Of a stretch of 64,000 nt of DNA, positions 49,058 to 64,000 are shown in pieces (within the stretch, counting starts at the first letter, position 1; the number at the start of each line of letters is the position of its first letter). This stretch comes from Aurantiacibacter zhengii (GTDB lineage Bacteria; Pseudomonadota; Alphaproteobacteria; Sphingomonadales; Sphingomonadaceae): contig NZ_QXFL01000003.1 of assembly GCF_003584125.1 (NCBI RefSeq), forward strand, positions 310,001-374,000, written 5' to 3'. The position numbers and the translations under genes were made by a program. The notes below the pieces were generated by a model, which ran no database searches, was not told the origin of the DNA, and worked only from the letters and a program-made list of their open reading frames with translations.

Positions 49058-49603
49058 ATGCACATAAAAACCTGCTTTATTCTGGCAGCGAGCGCGCTCG
49101 CCGCAATCTCCGCACCCGCCAGCGCCCAAGAGGTGTTCGGCGGCGTCTACGCCCACGCGGTCGACACGCCGTTCACGCTGGAGACGACCGAAGGCGGTTC
49201 TGTCGATGTTGCCGTCGGTGTCCGTTTCGGCGGAATCGAAGCGCTGGACTTCATCGGCTCGCCTCAGCCCTATGTCGTTGGCAACCTCAACACGTCAGGC
49301 GATACCTCATTTGCAGGCGCGGGCCTGTCGTGGATCATCGGCAAGGGACCGTTCTACGTGCGCCCCGGCATCGGACTGGTGGTGCACGACGGACCCGAGT
49401 TCCGCATCGACCCGGCAACGGGCGACCGCGCCGACTTGGGTAGCCGGGTGCTGTTCGAGCCGGAGATCGGCGCAGGGTACCGGGTCAGCGAGCGCGTGTC
49501 TGTCGAGGCGCACTGGATGCACATCAGCCAGGGACAGATTTTCAACAGCGAGCAGAACCCCGGCATCGACATGATCGGTGCACGGGTTAACTGGCGTCTC
49601 TGA
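49058..49603 (+). CDS. Acyloxyacyl hydrolase / lipid A 3-O-deacylase (PagL-like)
   Basis: Encodes 181 aa. Signal peptide MHIKTCFILAASALAAISAP, then an eight-stranded outer-membrane barrel. PagL-type active site WMHISQGQIFNSEQNPGID: His155 and Ser157 are in the expected H-x-S order, with the NPGID segment downstream. Removes the 3-O acyl chain of lipid A in the outer membrane. ATG 49,058 was chosen for the signal peptide. Confidence 0.88.
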   Translation: MHIKTCFILAASALAAISAPASAQEVFGGVYAHAVDTPFTLETTEGGSVDVAVGVRFGGIEALDFIGSPQPYVVGNLNTSGDTSFAGAGLSWIIGKGPFYVRPGIGLVVHDGPEFRIDPATGDRADLGSRVLFEPEIGAGYRVSERVSVEAHWMHISQGQIFNSEQNPGIDMIGARVNWRL

Positions 49604-49628
49604 AGGGTGCACGGGTCAGCAGGGCGAC

Positions 49629-49661
49629 AAAAAGGGCGCCACCATCGCTGGTGACGCCCCC
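49629..49661 (-). terminator. Intrinsic terminator after rplL
   Basis: On the minus strand GGGCGTCACC, loop AGCGAT, GGTGGCGCCC, then TTTTT. Forty bases past the rplL stop. It means the rplJ-rplL transcript ends here and does not run into rpoB. Confidence 0.85.
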
Positions 49662-49700
49662 TTGGTGATCCGATTGGATCGAAGCGGTAAGCTGTAAAGC

Positions 49701-50078
49701 TTACTTCAGTTCGACGGTGCCGCCGGCAGCTTCGATCTTCGCCTTGATTTCTTCGGCTTCGGCCTTGTTCACGCCTTCCTTGACGGCCTTGGGCGCGCCT
49801 TCGACGAGAGCCTTGGCTTCGGTCAGGCCGAGGCCGGTGATGCCGCGGACTTCCTTGATGACCTGGATCTTCTTGCCACCGTCGCCGGTGAGGATGACGT
49901 CGAATTCGTCCTTCTCTTCGGCAGCAGCTTCACCAGCGCCGCCGCCGGCGGGGCCAGCAACAGCAACAGCAGCAGCGGCGCTAACGCCCCACTCTTCTTC
50001 CAGGGCCTTGGCCAGTTCGGCCGCTTCCATGACGGTCAGCGAGGACAGTTCTTCTACAAGCTTGGCAATGTCAGCCAT
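49701..50078 (-). CDS. rplL: Ribosomal protein bL12 (L7/L12)
   Basis: Encodes 125 aa. N-terminal dimer domain ([23 protein letters not shown]), Ala/Gly hinge (about 36-55) and C-terminal domain [21 protein letters not shown]. Stalk protein recruiting translation factors. Downstream of rplJ in the same operon. Confidence 0.98.
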   Translation of the reverse strand: MADIAKLVEELSSLTVMEAAELAKALEEEWGVSAAAAVAVAGPAGGGAGEAAAEEKDEFDVILTGDGGKKIQVIKEVRGITGLGLTEAKALVEGAPKAVKEGVNKAEAEEIKAKIEAAGGTVELK

Positions 50079-50153
50079 GATGTTTCACTCCAATATGGGC
50101 GGGGCGTATCGATTGCCCCATGATGTTTCGTCTCGAATGCGAGAAAGCGTCTC

Positions 50154-50669
50154 TTAGGCTGCGTCCTTGGCGCCGTAGGCACCGAAGACACGGGCAAGCT
50201 TGGCTGCCGGCTCGTTGACAACGCGGGCGATCTTCGTCGCCGGAGCGTTGACCAGGCCAACAATCGTGCCGCGCAGTTCGTCGAGGCTGGGCATCGAGGC
50301 CAGAGACCGGATGCCTGCTTCGTCGAGAACCTGCGTGCCCATCGAACCACCGACGATTTCCAGCTTGTCGTTCGACTTGGCGAAATCGACAGCAACCTTG
50401 GCGGCTGCAACCGGGTCTACTGACCAGGCCAATGCTGTGGGACCGGTGAGATATTCATCGATCCCGACGTAATCGGTGTCCTTCAGGGCGAGCTTGGCGA
50501 GACGGTTCTTCGCAACCTTGTAGGTAGCCCCTGCATCGCGCATCTTGTTCCGCAGGTCGGTGGACTGGTCCACCGTCAGGCCGAGGTTGCGGGTGACAAC
50601 CACCACGCCGACCTCGTTGAACACTTCGCTGAGCTGGGCGACCGCTTCGGATTTCTGCGAACGATCCAT
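50154..50669 (-). CDS. rplJ: Ribosomal protein uL10
   Basis: Encodes 171 aa. MDRSQKSEAVAQLSEVFNEV start, RNKMRDAGATYKVAKNRLAK and the C-terminal L12-binding helix (KLARVFGAYGAKDAA). Stalk base protein. ATG 50,669 sits behind AAGGAGTACGGC. An L10 leader structure lies upstream. Operon rplJ-rplL runs opposite to rpoB-rpoC. Confidence 0.97.
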   Translation of the reverse strand: MDRSQKSEAVAQLSEVFNEVGVVVVTRNLGLTVDQSTDLRNKMRDAGATYKVAKNRLAKLALKDTDYVGIDEYLTGPTALAWSVDPVAAAKVAVDFAKSNDKLEIVGGSMGTQVLDEAGIRSLASMPSLDELRGTIVGLVNAPATKIARVVNEPAAKLARVFGAYGAKDAA

Positions 50670-50790
50670 GCCGTACTCCTTCACTATGGCCGCCCGCGTA
50701 TTCTTGCGGACGACCGGCTCAAGTTGCCACACGGCTCATGCCGCGTGGCATAGGGGTTGCCAGATGCGCTCATCGCGATCTGGCGTGTCC
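50670..50790 (-). promoter_or_regulatory. L10 leader (autoregulatory mRNA element)
   Basis: On the minus strand, hairpins GCCAGAT...ATCTGGC (50,759-50,784) and TGCCACGCGGC...GCCGTGTGGCA (50,725-50,750) are followed by GTCCGC...GCGGGC and then the rplJ ribosome-binding site. Position and multi-stem form fit the L10 leader bound by L10-L12 for feedback control. Boundaries approximate. Confidence 0.6.
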
Positions 50791-51029
50791 ATTGATGGGG
50801 AAGGAGGCGCGTGAACATCACGCTGATGGCAGAACGCCAGGGCGATCTGCAAAAACTCATTTCCCCGTCTAGGCTGGAAATTAAGACCGGCACATTCCGG
50901 TCACCAACTGTCTCGGACGGATGACTGCAAAAGCAATCGGGGCGGGCAGATAGCTGCCACGCCCCGAAAGTCAAGCCGAAAGCGCACCCCGAAAATCGGT
51001 TGGGGCGCGCCAGGCAGGAAGATTACCGA
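50791..51029. other. Intergenic stretch upstream of the L10 leader
   Basis: Together with the leader this makes about 360 gene-free bases. It presumably holds the rplJ promoter. A long hairpin TCGGGGCG...CGCCCCGA with inner GCAG...CTGC (about 50,937-50,966) lies between the lipoprotein gene and rplJ; on the minus strand it is followed by ATTGCTTTT, so it may end the transcript of the lipoprotein gene upstream. No ORF of note. Confidence 0.45.
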
Positions 51030-51272
51030 TCAGATTTCGTCGGCGGTTTCTTCCAGCTCTTCAGCCTGTGCTTCCATGTTTGCTTCCATGGCTTCGTCGC
51101 CCATTTCCTCGGCCACTTCGGCTTCGGCTTCGGCAACACCGGCTTCGGCATCCATCACTTCGGCTTCGGCTTCGGCAACATCTTCGGCCTGTTCGCCAGC
51201 ATCGTCGGCGGCACCGCCACAGGCGGAAAGAGCGAAAGCGAGGGGAGCGGCTACGAGCATAATCTTCTTCAT
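51030..51272 (-). CDS. Small acidic Ala/Glu-rich lipoprotein 2
   Basis: Encodes 80 aa. Signal peptide MKKIMLVAAPLAFALSAC (lipobox LSAC, Cys 18), then an almost pure Ala/Glu/Asp/Met helix (AEAEAEVMDAEAGVAEAEAE). Same layout as the lipoprotein at 33,048-33,320. RBS AGGAAATCAAC before ATG. A sigma54-like element lies upstream. It follows the XRE regulator gene on the same strand by 76 bases. Confidence 0.82.
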   Translation of the reverse strand: MKKIMLVAAPLAFALSACGGAADDAGEQAEDVAEAEAEVMDAEAGVAEAEAEVAEEMGDEAMEANMEAQAEELEETADEI

Positions 51273-51319
51273 GTTGATTTCCTGTCCTTGGAACCCTGAA
51301 AATCCGGGCGCGCCGCAAT

Positions 51320-51335
51320 TGCCACACTGCTGCCA
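51320..51335 (-). promoter_or_regulatory. Sigma54-like promoter of acidic lipoprotein 2
   Basis: On the minus strand TGGCAG, 5 bases, TGGCA: compare the consensus TGGCAC-N5-TTGCA. The GG and GC have correct spacing and only two positions differ. Predicted transcription start about 51,309, 37 bases before the ATG. The wider element TGTGGCA-N7-GGCA has the same spacing as upstream of lipoprotein 1. Confidence 0.5.
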
Positions 51336-51348
51336 CAATTCCAAGTGG

Positions 51349-51576
51349 TTACTTTCGCTCGTATCCCAGCAGATCTCCGGGCTGGCATTTCAGCTCCCGG
51401 CAGATCGCCTCCAGCGTGGAAAAGCGGATGGCCTTGGCCTTGCCGGTTTTCAGGATCGAGAGGTTGGCGAGCGTCAGCCCTACGCGCTCTGCCAATTCGG
51501 TAAGGGTCATGCGGCGATCGTGCAGCAGGTCGTCCAGCCGGATCACGATGCCGGTTCCTTCAGCGTCGGCGCCCAT
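51349..51576 (-). CDS. XRE/Cro-type helix-turn-helix regulator (YozG-like)
   Basis: Encodes 75 aa, a bare helix-turn-helix domain: VIRLDDLLHDRRMTLTELAE, then RVGLTLANLSILKTGKAKAI and ICRELKCQPGDLLGYE. Such small Cro-like regulators usually sit beside DUF2975 genes. Here it overlaps the DUF2975 stop by one base. Likely autoregulator of the operon through the twin operators at 52,311-52,357 (inference). Confidence 0.9.
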   Translation of the reverse strand: MGADAEGTGIVIRLDDLLHDRRMTLTELAERVGLTLANLSILKTGKAKAIRFSTLEAICRELKCQPGDLLGYERK

Positions 51577-52130
51577 CAGACGGTTCCTTCCAGGTCATCG
51601 CGCATTGCTGCGCCAAGCCGGAATACGCGGGCGAGGATGAACAGGATGACGACCATGAGCATGCCCTCGATATCGATCCCGACATCAAATGTGAGGTTCA
51701 CGTCCTCTACCGCTTCGGCCCAGTCGGACACGTACATGCCAATTGCGGCTATGGGGAAGCCGAGCAGTTGAACCGCCAGTAGCAGCCATGCCATCAGGCC
51801 TAGCCGGTCCGCATTTTTCGGAACAAACGGATCGCCTTCGGCAACCGTATCGATAACCTGCCGCAGCTTGCCAAAGAAGAAAAAGATCAGCGCCACGGCG
51901 ATGAGCGCAAGGGCCATCACGGCGATGGCCGGCACGAGGGGAAACTCCCCTGCCTGCGGCCCCATCTCTGCTGCAACCCCGGCGACGATGTCGGCGCGAA
52001 AGATTACCAGAACGGGCATTGCAATCAGCAACCCTATTGCGGCAAGCACCATGATGCCCTGCATCATCAGGGACAGGACCTTTCCGGCCAGTAGCAGGAG
52101 GTCATTGGGGCGATGTGCTGCGTCAGTCAT
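51576..52130 (-). CDS. DUF2975 family membrane protein
   Basis: Encodes 184 aa with four membrane segments (about 22-48, 68-92, 112-135, 155-172). The spacing and the AEGDPFVPKNADRLGLMAW segment after the second helix are the DUF2975 hallmark. Function unknown; paired with an XRE regulator in many bacteria. Second gene of a peptide-DUF2975-XRE operon. Confidence 0.9.
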   Translation of the reverse strand: MTDAAHRPNDLLLLAGKVLSLMMQGIMVLAAIGLLIAMPVLVIFRADIVAGVAAEMGPQAGEFPLVPAIAVMALALIAVALIFFFFGKLRQVIDTVAEGDPFVPKNADRLGLMAWLLLAVQLLGFPIAAIGMYVSDWAEAVEDVNLTFDVGIDIEGMLMVVILFILARVFRLGAAMRDDLEGTV

Positions 52131-52159
52131 TTGCGGTCTTTCTCGATCGAGCGTGCAAA

Positions 52160-52288
52160 TTACGCCAGCGCAGGGGCGGCGATGGCAGCACCCTGTTGCA
52201 CCGGTACCGAAGTGACGGCGGACAGGGAGGTAAGCGCAATGACGACGGCGGCCAGCGCGGCGAGCGAATTGTTGAGCAGGCGGTTCAT
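52160..52288 (-). CDS. 42-aa membrane or exported peptide heading the DUF2975 operon
   Basis: Starts with ATG behind an excellent site (AAGGAGATCGATAA). MNRLLNNSLAALAAVVIALT begins it, followed by SLSAVTSVPVQQGAAIAAPA and LA: one N-terminal hydrophobic helix and a short Val/Pro/Ala tail. Its stop lies 29 bases before the DUF2975 start, same strand, and its promoter carries twin operators. It looks like a genuine small gene; family not named. Confidence 0.65.
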   Translation of the reverse strand: MNRLLNNSLAALAAVVIALTSLSAVTSVPVQQGAAIAAPALA

Positions 52289-52310
52289 TTATCGATCTCC
52301 TTGATATTGA

Positions 52311-52326
52311 TTATCGACAATCGATA
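52311..52326 (-). promoter_or_regulatory. Operator copy 1 of the peptide-DUF2975-XRE operon
   Basis: On the minus strand TATCGATTGTCGATAA, nearly palindromic (TATCGA/TCGATA). It partly covers the putative -10 (CATATC, 52,323-52,328). It repeats at 52,342-52,357 with two mismatches; the two copies start 31 bases apart, about three helical turns. Confidence 0.6.
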
Positions 52327-52341
52327 TGGCCGAGTCGCACC

Positions 52342-52357
52342 TTATTGTCAATCGATA
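52342..52357 (-). promoter_or_regulatory. Operator copy 2 with embedded -35 element
   Basis: On the minus strand TATCGATTGACAATAA, containing TTGACA (52,346-52,351), a perfect -35 with a 17-base spacer to the CATATC -10. A repressor bound to both copies would cover -35 and -10. The most likely binder is the XRE protein of the same operon. Confidence 0.6.
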
Positions 52358-52491
52358 ATATCGAAAAACAATATACGCCTTACCGTTTCGTGGAATCGAA
52401 CCGAATTGGGTAACGCCCATCCCGAAGCGATCGATGTCCAAACGGTAAGCCAGCCGGGCTTATTACGATGACCTTGCGAATTGCGCTGCGC

Positions 52492-54129
52492 TTAGGGTGC
52501 GGGAATGGGAGGTGTCTCCCAGAACAACGCCACTTCGTCCGCCTCTCCGGTCATCTCGTAACGGATGAGCGCGATGGGCAGACGGCCTGCCGCCATGAAC
52601 TCATCGTGGAATTCGCGTAGTTTGAAGTCGTCTCCCAGTTGCATGGCCCGGTCCGCCAGCAGTGCATCCATCTGCAACTTGCCGATGGTGTAAGCCACGC
52701 CGTAACCGGGCGGGCGGCGCAGGTAGATCTCGGCGTCGACGCGGGCCACGTCCTCGTCCAGCCACGGGGTCCGGGCACGCATGAAGTCCACCGCCTCGGC
52801 AACGCTCCACGCATTGCGCTGCATGTTGACGTCGGCCGGAACGCGCGCGGCGCGGAAAATGCCGAACAGCATCATGTATTCGTCCGCGCGGGGCGAATGG
52901 TCCGTCCCTCCGGCCAGCATCGTCGCTTCTTCGAGATAGGTGGCCCAACCCTCTGCGCGCGATCCTTCGCTGTAACGTCCACGTATCGGCCTATCGTCAC
53001 GCTCGGCCAGCACCGCGTCGAAGCGGTGGCCGGGAATAACCGCGTGCACGTGGTCGGGAATGGGGTCGCGAAACTGGATCTGCTCCCAGAAATTCGGTCC
53101 GCCAGGTCGTTCGATGTAAGGGGTGTTCGCACCCAGTTCGCCAACGAAGTCGGGAATGGTAATGATGTCCTCTTCCGTCAGCCATTCGCGCACGATGCGA
53201 TCGGTTTCGGCGATCTTGCCGCGCTGCTCTTCGGCACTGGCCGACAAAGCGATTTGTGGCTCATCGCGGTTGCGATGGCGCAGCAGGGCAAGTGCGGCGG
53301 TCATGCGTTCGTGCTCTCGCTCTGCCAGCACCAGCATATCGTCGCTCGTCATAGGGATCATGCGTACGTGGCGGATGAACCAGTCGTAGCGCGCCGCGCC
53401 CACACCTGCCGACGCATCCATCTGCGGGCGCTGGGTCTCCAGCCAGTCACGAAAGCCGGACAGCGCCGAGCGTGCGGCCTCTATGTCTGGCACCAGCTCG
53501 GGCTGGTTTGTACGGGCGCGCGCCAGCAGATCGTTATACCAGCCGATGATGCCCGGCGGAGGCACTTCGCGATAGGGGTGGTAGTGGTTGACCCCGTCGC
53601 TGTTCTCTAGATTATAGAGCGCGAGGTCGGCATAGTCTCCTGCCACCTCCGTCAGATTGGCGCGGGCATCGGCGAGCATGGGCGGTACGGCGGAAAGCTG
53701 GCGACGCAGGTCGGCCAGGTCATCGCCGCTGGCAGGCACCTCGGCGAACGCCACGCGCATCAGCGGATCGAGATAGAAGCCCGGATCGCGTTTCCACGGG
53801 CGCAGCACCTGCAGGTTGAAGCGGTAACCATTGAGGATGGACCGCACCGCGAGGTAATCGACCTGCTGTTCGCGTGCCCAGTCCTGCACCGGCATCGCAT
53901 CCAGGCGCTGTTCGAACGTGGCGAGCCCCGCCAGCTTGCGCTGCATCAGGTCGTCGGCATAGGTCTCCCCCACGCGCGCGCCCGAGTCGAGCACCACGGC
54001 GGAGGTGAAGGCCGGAACCATGTAGGTGCGCAGCTCCTCGTGCAGTTCGACAAGATCGTCGTAATCGGCTTGCGCGTGGGCCGTGGTGGCAAGGCACAGG
54101 GCCATCAGGGCGGCAAGGATCAGGCGCAT
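52492..54129 (-). CDS. DUF885 family exported protein, putative metallohydrolase
   Basis: Encodes 545 aa. Signal peptide [22 protein letters not shown]885 hallmarks: [16 protein letters not shown] (an H-x5-H that aligns with HEAxPGHHxQ in the family, without the Glu) and [14 protein letters not shown] (the conserved Glu). Also WLEDVAR-type ends and [19 protein letters not shown]. Members are distant M3/M32-like peptidases; the missing Glu after the first His may reduce activity. ATG 54,129 starts the signal peptide. Confidence 0.88.
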   Translation of the reverse strand: MRLILAALMALCLATTAHAQADYDDLVELHEELRTYMVPAFTSAVVLDSGARVGETYADDLMQRKLAGLATFEQRLDAMPVQDWAREQQVDYLAVRSILNGYRFNLQVLRPWKRDPGFYLDPLMRVAFAEVPASGDDLADLRRQLSAVPPMLADARANLTEVAGDYADLALYNLENSDGVNHYHPYREVPPPGIIGWYNDLLARARTNQPELVPDIEAARSALSGFRDWLETQRPQMDASAGVGAARYDWFIRHVRMIPMTSDDMLVLAEREHERMTAALALLRHRNRDEPQIALSASAEEQRGKIAETDRIVREWLTEEDIITIPDFVGELGANTPYIERPGGPNFWEQIQFRDPIPDHVHAVIPGHRFDAVLAERDDRPIRGRYSEGSRAEGWATYLEEATMLAGGTDHSPRADEYMMLFGIFRAARVPADVNMQRNAWSVAEAVDFMRARTPWLDEDVARVDAEIYLRRPPGYGVAYTIGKLQMDALLADRAMQLGDDFKLREFHDEFMAAGRLPIALIRYEMTGEADEVALFWETPPIPAP

Positions 54130-54494
54130 CGCAGGTCTCCATCTTCGGTTGCCATTGTCTGGGCGCCCTGTCCAGCCAGCAGAATCGTTCGGGCGAAGGC
54201 CAGCGGTCAGCCCCATTGACCCGACTCGGCTGCATACCTATATGGCCCTCATCGCCGAAGAGTTTCGAGCAAGGTGCGCTTTTACGCGGGGGTGCAGCCC
54301 AGGACGGAAGCTTTCGGTTTCTGCGTGAGATGACAGGATCAAGGCTGCGAAGGCGGTGCCCGCCCCGAGAGGGAAGGTGCGCCTTGCTTGCAGCCGTTTT
54401 TGCGTCTCGCGTCCTCCCGCTCCTGACGAATTTTTTCCGGCACCGGCCATGCGCCGCTGCCCACACGCGAAGAGAAGGCCAAGGGCTCTACAAT
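54130..54494. other. Intergenic stretch carrying the rpoB promoter region
   Basis: About 365 bases between the divergent DUF885 and rpoB genes. Since rplJ-rplL are on the other strand and have their own terminator, the rpoB promoter must lie here. Frames present on both strands are Arg/Ser-rich and carry no family signal. The rpoB start is preceded by AAGGGCTCTACAAT. Confidence 0.5.
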
Positions 54495-58673
<4,179 letters not shown>

Positions 58674-58676
58674 GCG

Positions 58677-58907
58677 ATGCTCGGAAGATGGGCCGACAAA
58701 TTCGAATGGAAAAGCGCCTTGTTCGTGGGCTCGGTATTCGCGATCATCGGAGTTTTGAGGTTCGAGGCTGAAGCAAAACTATTGGATGGCGATAACCTCG
58801 TCGCTCAAGGATTCTTCATTGCCGGTCTACTCAATTTGGCTTTTGCGTGGCGCAACCGTCCAAGCGCGCAGCAGTCTGAACAGAATGCACCCCGGATAGG
58901 GAAGTAA
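58677..58907 (+). CDS. 76-aa membrane protein between rpoB and rpoC
   Basis: ATG 3 bases after rpoB and stop 4 bases before rpoC. Two hydrophobic segments (about 13-29, [17 protein letters not shown]; about 43-60, [18 protein letters not shown]) and a polar tail. GC is about 52 percent against about 63 percent in rpoB and rpoC, so it looks acquired. The rpoC ribosome-binding site (AGGGAAG) lies in its last codons. No family recognised. It must be transcribed with rpoBC. Confidence 0.75.
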   Translation: MLGRWADKFEWKSALFVGSVFAIIGVLRFEAEAKLLDGDNLVAQGFFIAGLLNLAFAWRNRPSAQQSEQNAPRIGK

Positions 58908-58911
58908 ACAG

Positions 58912-63318
<4,407 letters not shown>

Positions 63319-63346
63319 TCCCGGCGTCCTTACCGACAAAAATTTG

Positions 63347-63381
63347 AAAAGCCCCGGCGGAGAAATCCGTCGGGGCTTTTT
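63347..63381 (+). terminator. Intrinsic terminator after rpoC
   Basis: AAAAGCCCCGGCGGA, loop GAAA, TCCGTCGGGGCTTTTT: an 11-bp GC stem (one G-T pair) extended by A-T pairs, 28 bases past the rpoC stop. Ends the rpoB-rpoC transcript. Confidence 0.9.
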
Positions 63382-63404
63382 CTTTGCTTGAGCGTTTGGG
63401 CAGA

Positions 63405-63905
63405 ATGAGACTGGCTGCTTCTACCGTTCTTGCGCTCGCGCTCTTCGCCTGCTCGCCAGAGCCGGAACCGGAGGAGCAGGTCACCACGCTTCCCGCTCCC
63501 GGTGGTCCGGAAAATCCCCCGCCGGGGCCGCCCAGCCAGCCAATCACCCAGATCGAAACCCTTGCCGGAGAATGGCGCGTTGCCGGGATCGACGCAGAGC
63601 CCTTCGACGAGCCTTATGGCCTGGCGCTCAGCGCCAGCGCGGAAAAGATCTGGTGGGAGCCGCGGTGTGCGAACTTCGCCTTCAGCTACCGCATCGACGG
63701 GATTCGCATCACAACGGGCGAAGGCAGGCCGAGCGCGCCTGTCGAGCCGGGAGCACCGCCCCCGCCAGTCTGCGCGATCGCTATCCCGCCGCGACTCGAC
63801 GAGGTGGCCCGCGCCCTGAATCTGGCGGAATATGTGGGACGCACGCCCTCGAACGGGGTGCTGATCGAAGGAGGCGGGCACAGCGTCACGCTCTACTCGC
63901 AGTAG
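63405..63905 (+). CDS. Proline-rich lipoprotein, unknown function
   Basis: Encodes 166 aa from ATG 63,405. Signal peptide with lipobox LFAC (Cys 18; SPEPEPEEQ follows), a Pro-rich linker and a domain with LAGEWRVAGIDAEPFDEPYG and WWEPRCANFAFSYRID, reminiscent of META/HslJ-like heat-shock lipoprotein domains (weak resemblance). Other Cys residues (PVCAIAI) could pair. The start was chosen at the signal peptide. It lies behind the rpoC terminator, so it has its own promoter or depends on read-through. Confidence 0.75.
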   Translation: MRLAASTVLALALFACSPEPEPEEQVTTLPAPGGPENPPPGPPSQPITQIETLAGEWRVAGIDAEPFDEPYGLALSASAEKIWWEPRCANFAFSYRIDGIRITTGEGRPSAPVEPGAPPPPVCAIAIPPRLDEVARALNLAEYVGRTPSNGVLIEGGGHSVTLYSQ

Positions 63906-63921
63906 CTGTTCCTAAAATGCT

Positions 63922-63940
63922 ATTGCGAATGAGTTGCAAT
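63922..63940. promoter_or_regulatory. Fur-type palindrome near the right edge
   Basis: ATTGCGAATGAGTTGCAAT: ATTGC on one arm, GCAAT on the other, of the ATTGC-x9-GCAAT type typical of alphaproteobacterial Fur boxes upstream of iron-uptake genes. The gene it controls would lie past the end of this window. Confidence 0.6.
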
Positions 63941-64000
63941 TAATTTGTCGACTGTTAGCTTGGGGTGAATCGACCGCCAAAAACGAAAGGCCTTTCCTTG

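Overview
The window looks like chromosomal DNA of a GC-rich alphaproteobacterium of the order Sphingomonadales, most likely family Erythrobacteraceae. The reasons are a CtrA orthologue with a nearby GANTC site, a DUF4167 protein, a bacteriophytochrome/heme oxygenase pair, copper and membrane genes of sphingomonad type, and the sequence style of RpoB, RpoC, MetK and HisS. This placement is inference from protein style; no database search was run. No rRNA, tRNA, CRISPR array or insertion sequence was found.

Layout. 0-5 kb (minus strand): ctrA, a ~600 bp non-coding stretch, a low-GC mini-island (broken GIY-YIG gene, two tiny YxP/PPKKG proteins, one membrane protein), then rpoN and lptB. 5-13 kb: a membrane protein and BON-MscS channel, ppa, an M61 peptidase, then the translation run hisS-prfA-prmC. 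13-20 kb: DUF4167 protein, lnt, metK, DUF418 protein, MFS transporter and two small membrane proteins. 20-26 kb: a truncated FAD oxidoreductase, GST, glutathione peroxidase and a CoA-transferase whose two subunit genes are separated by a phosphatase-like lipoprotein gene. 26-33 kb: a structured RNA or leader ending in a strong terminator, a CDC48-type AAA+ ATPase, MscS and polA. 33-36 kb: acidic lipoprotein, serine beta-lactamase-like protein, host-attachment-type protein, lipoprotein methyltransferase.

36-42 kb is a copper block: DUF305-LVIVD protein, copB and copA, a CsoR-type regulator facing copA across a palindromic operator, and a membrane DUF305 protein. 42-45 kb is a light-sensing pair in which heme oxygenase makes biliverdin for a bacteriophytochrome HWE kinase carrying its own receiver domain. 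45-49 kb: groES-groEL under CIRCE, a MATE pump and a PagL-like lipid A deacylase. 49-52.5 kb: rplJ-rplL with an L10 leader, a second acidic lipoprotein, and a compact peptide-DUF2975-XRE operon behind twin operators. 52.5-64 kb: a DUF885 protein, then rpoB, a small foreign-looking membrane gene and rpoC, a lipoprotein, and a Fur-type palindrome at the right edge.

Four signals seem least explained by known annotation: (a) the low-GC mini-island with two tiny related proteins facing a membrane protein; (b) the 42-aa peptide-DUF2975-XRE operon with a repeated 16-bp operator embedded in its promoter; (c) two paralogous acidic lipoproteins that share a sigma54-like promoter element of identical spacing; (d) a 76-aa membrane protein gene lodged between rpoB and rpoC. 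Start sites marked as chosen rest on ribosome-binding sites, overlaps and family length, not on experiment.
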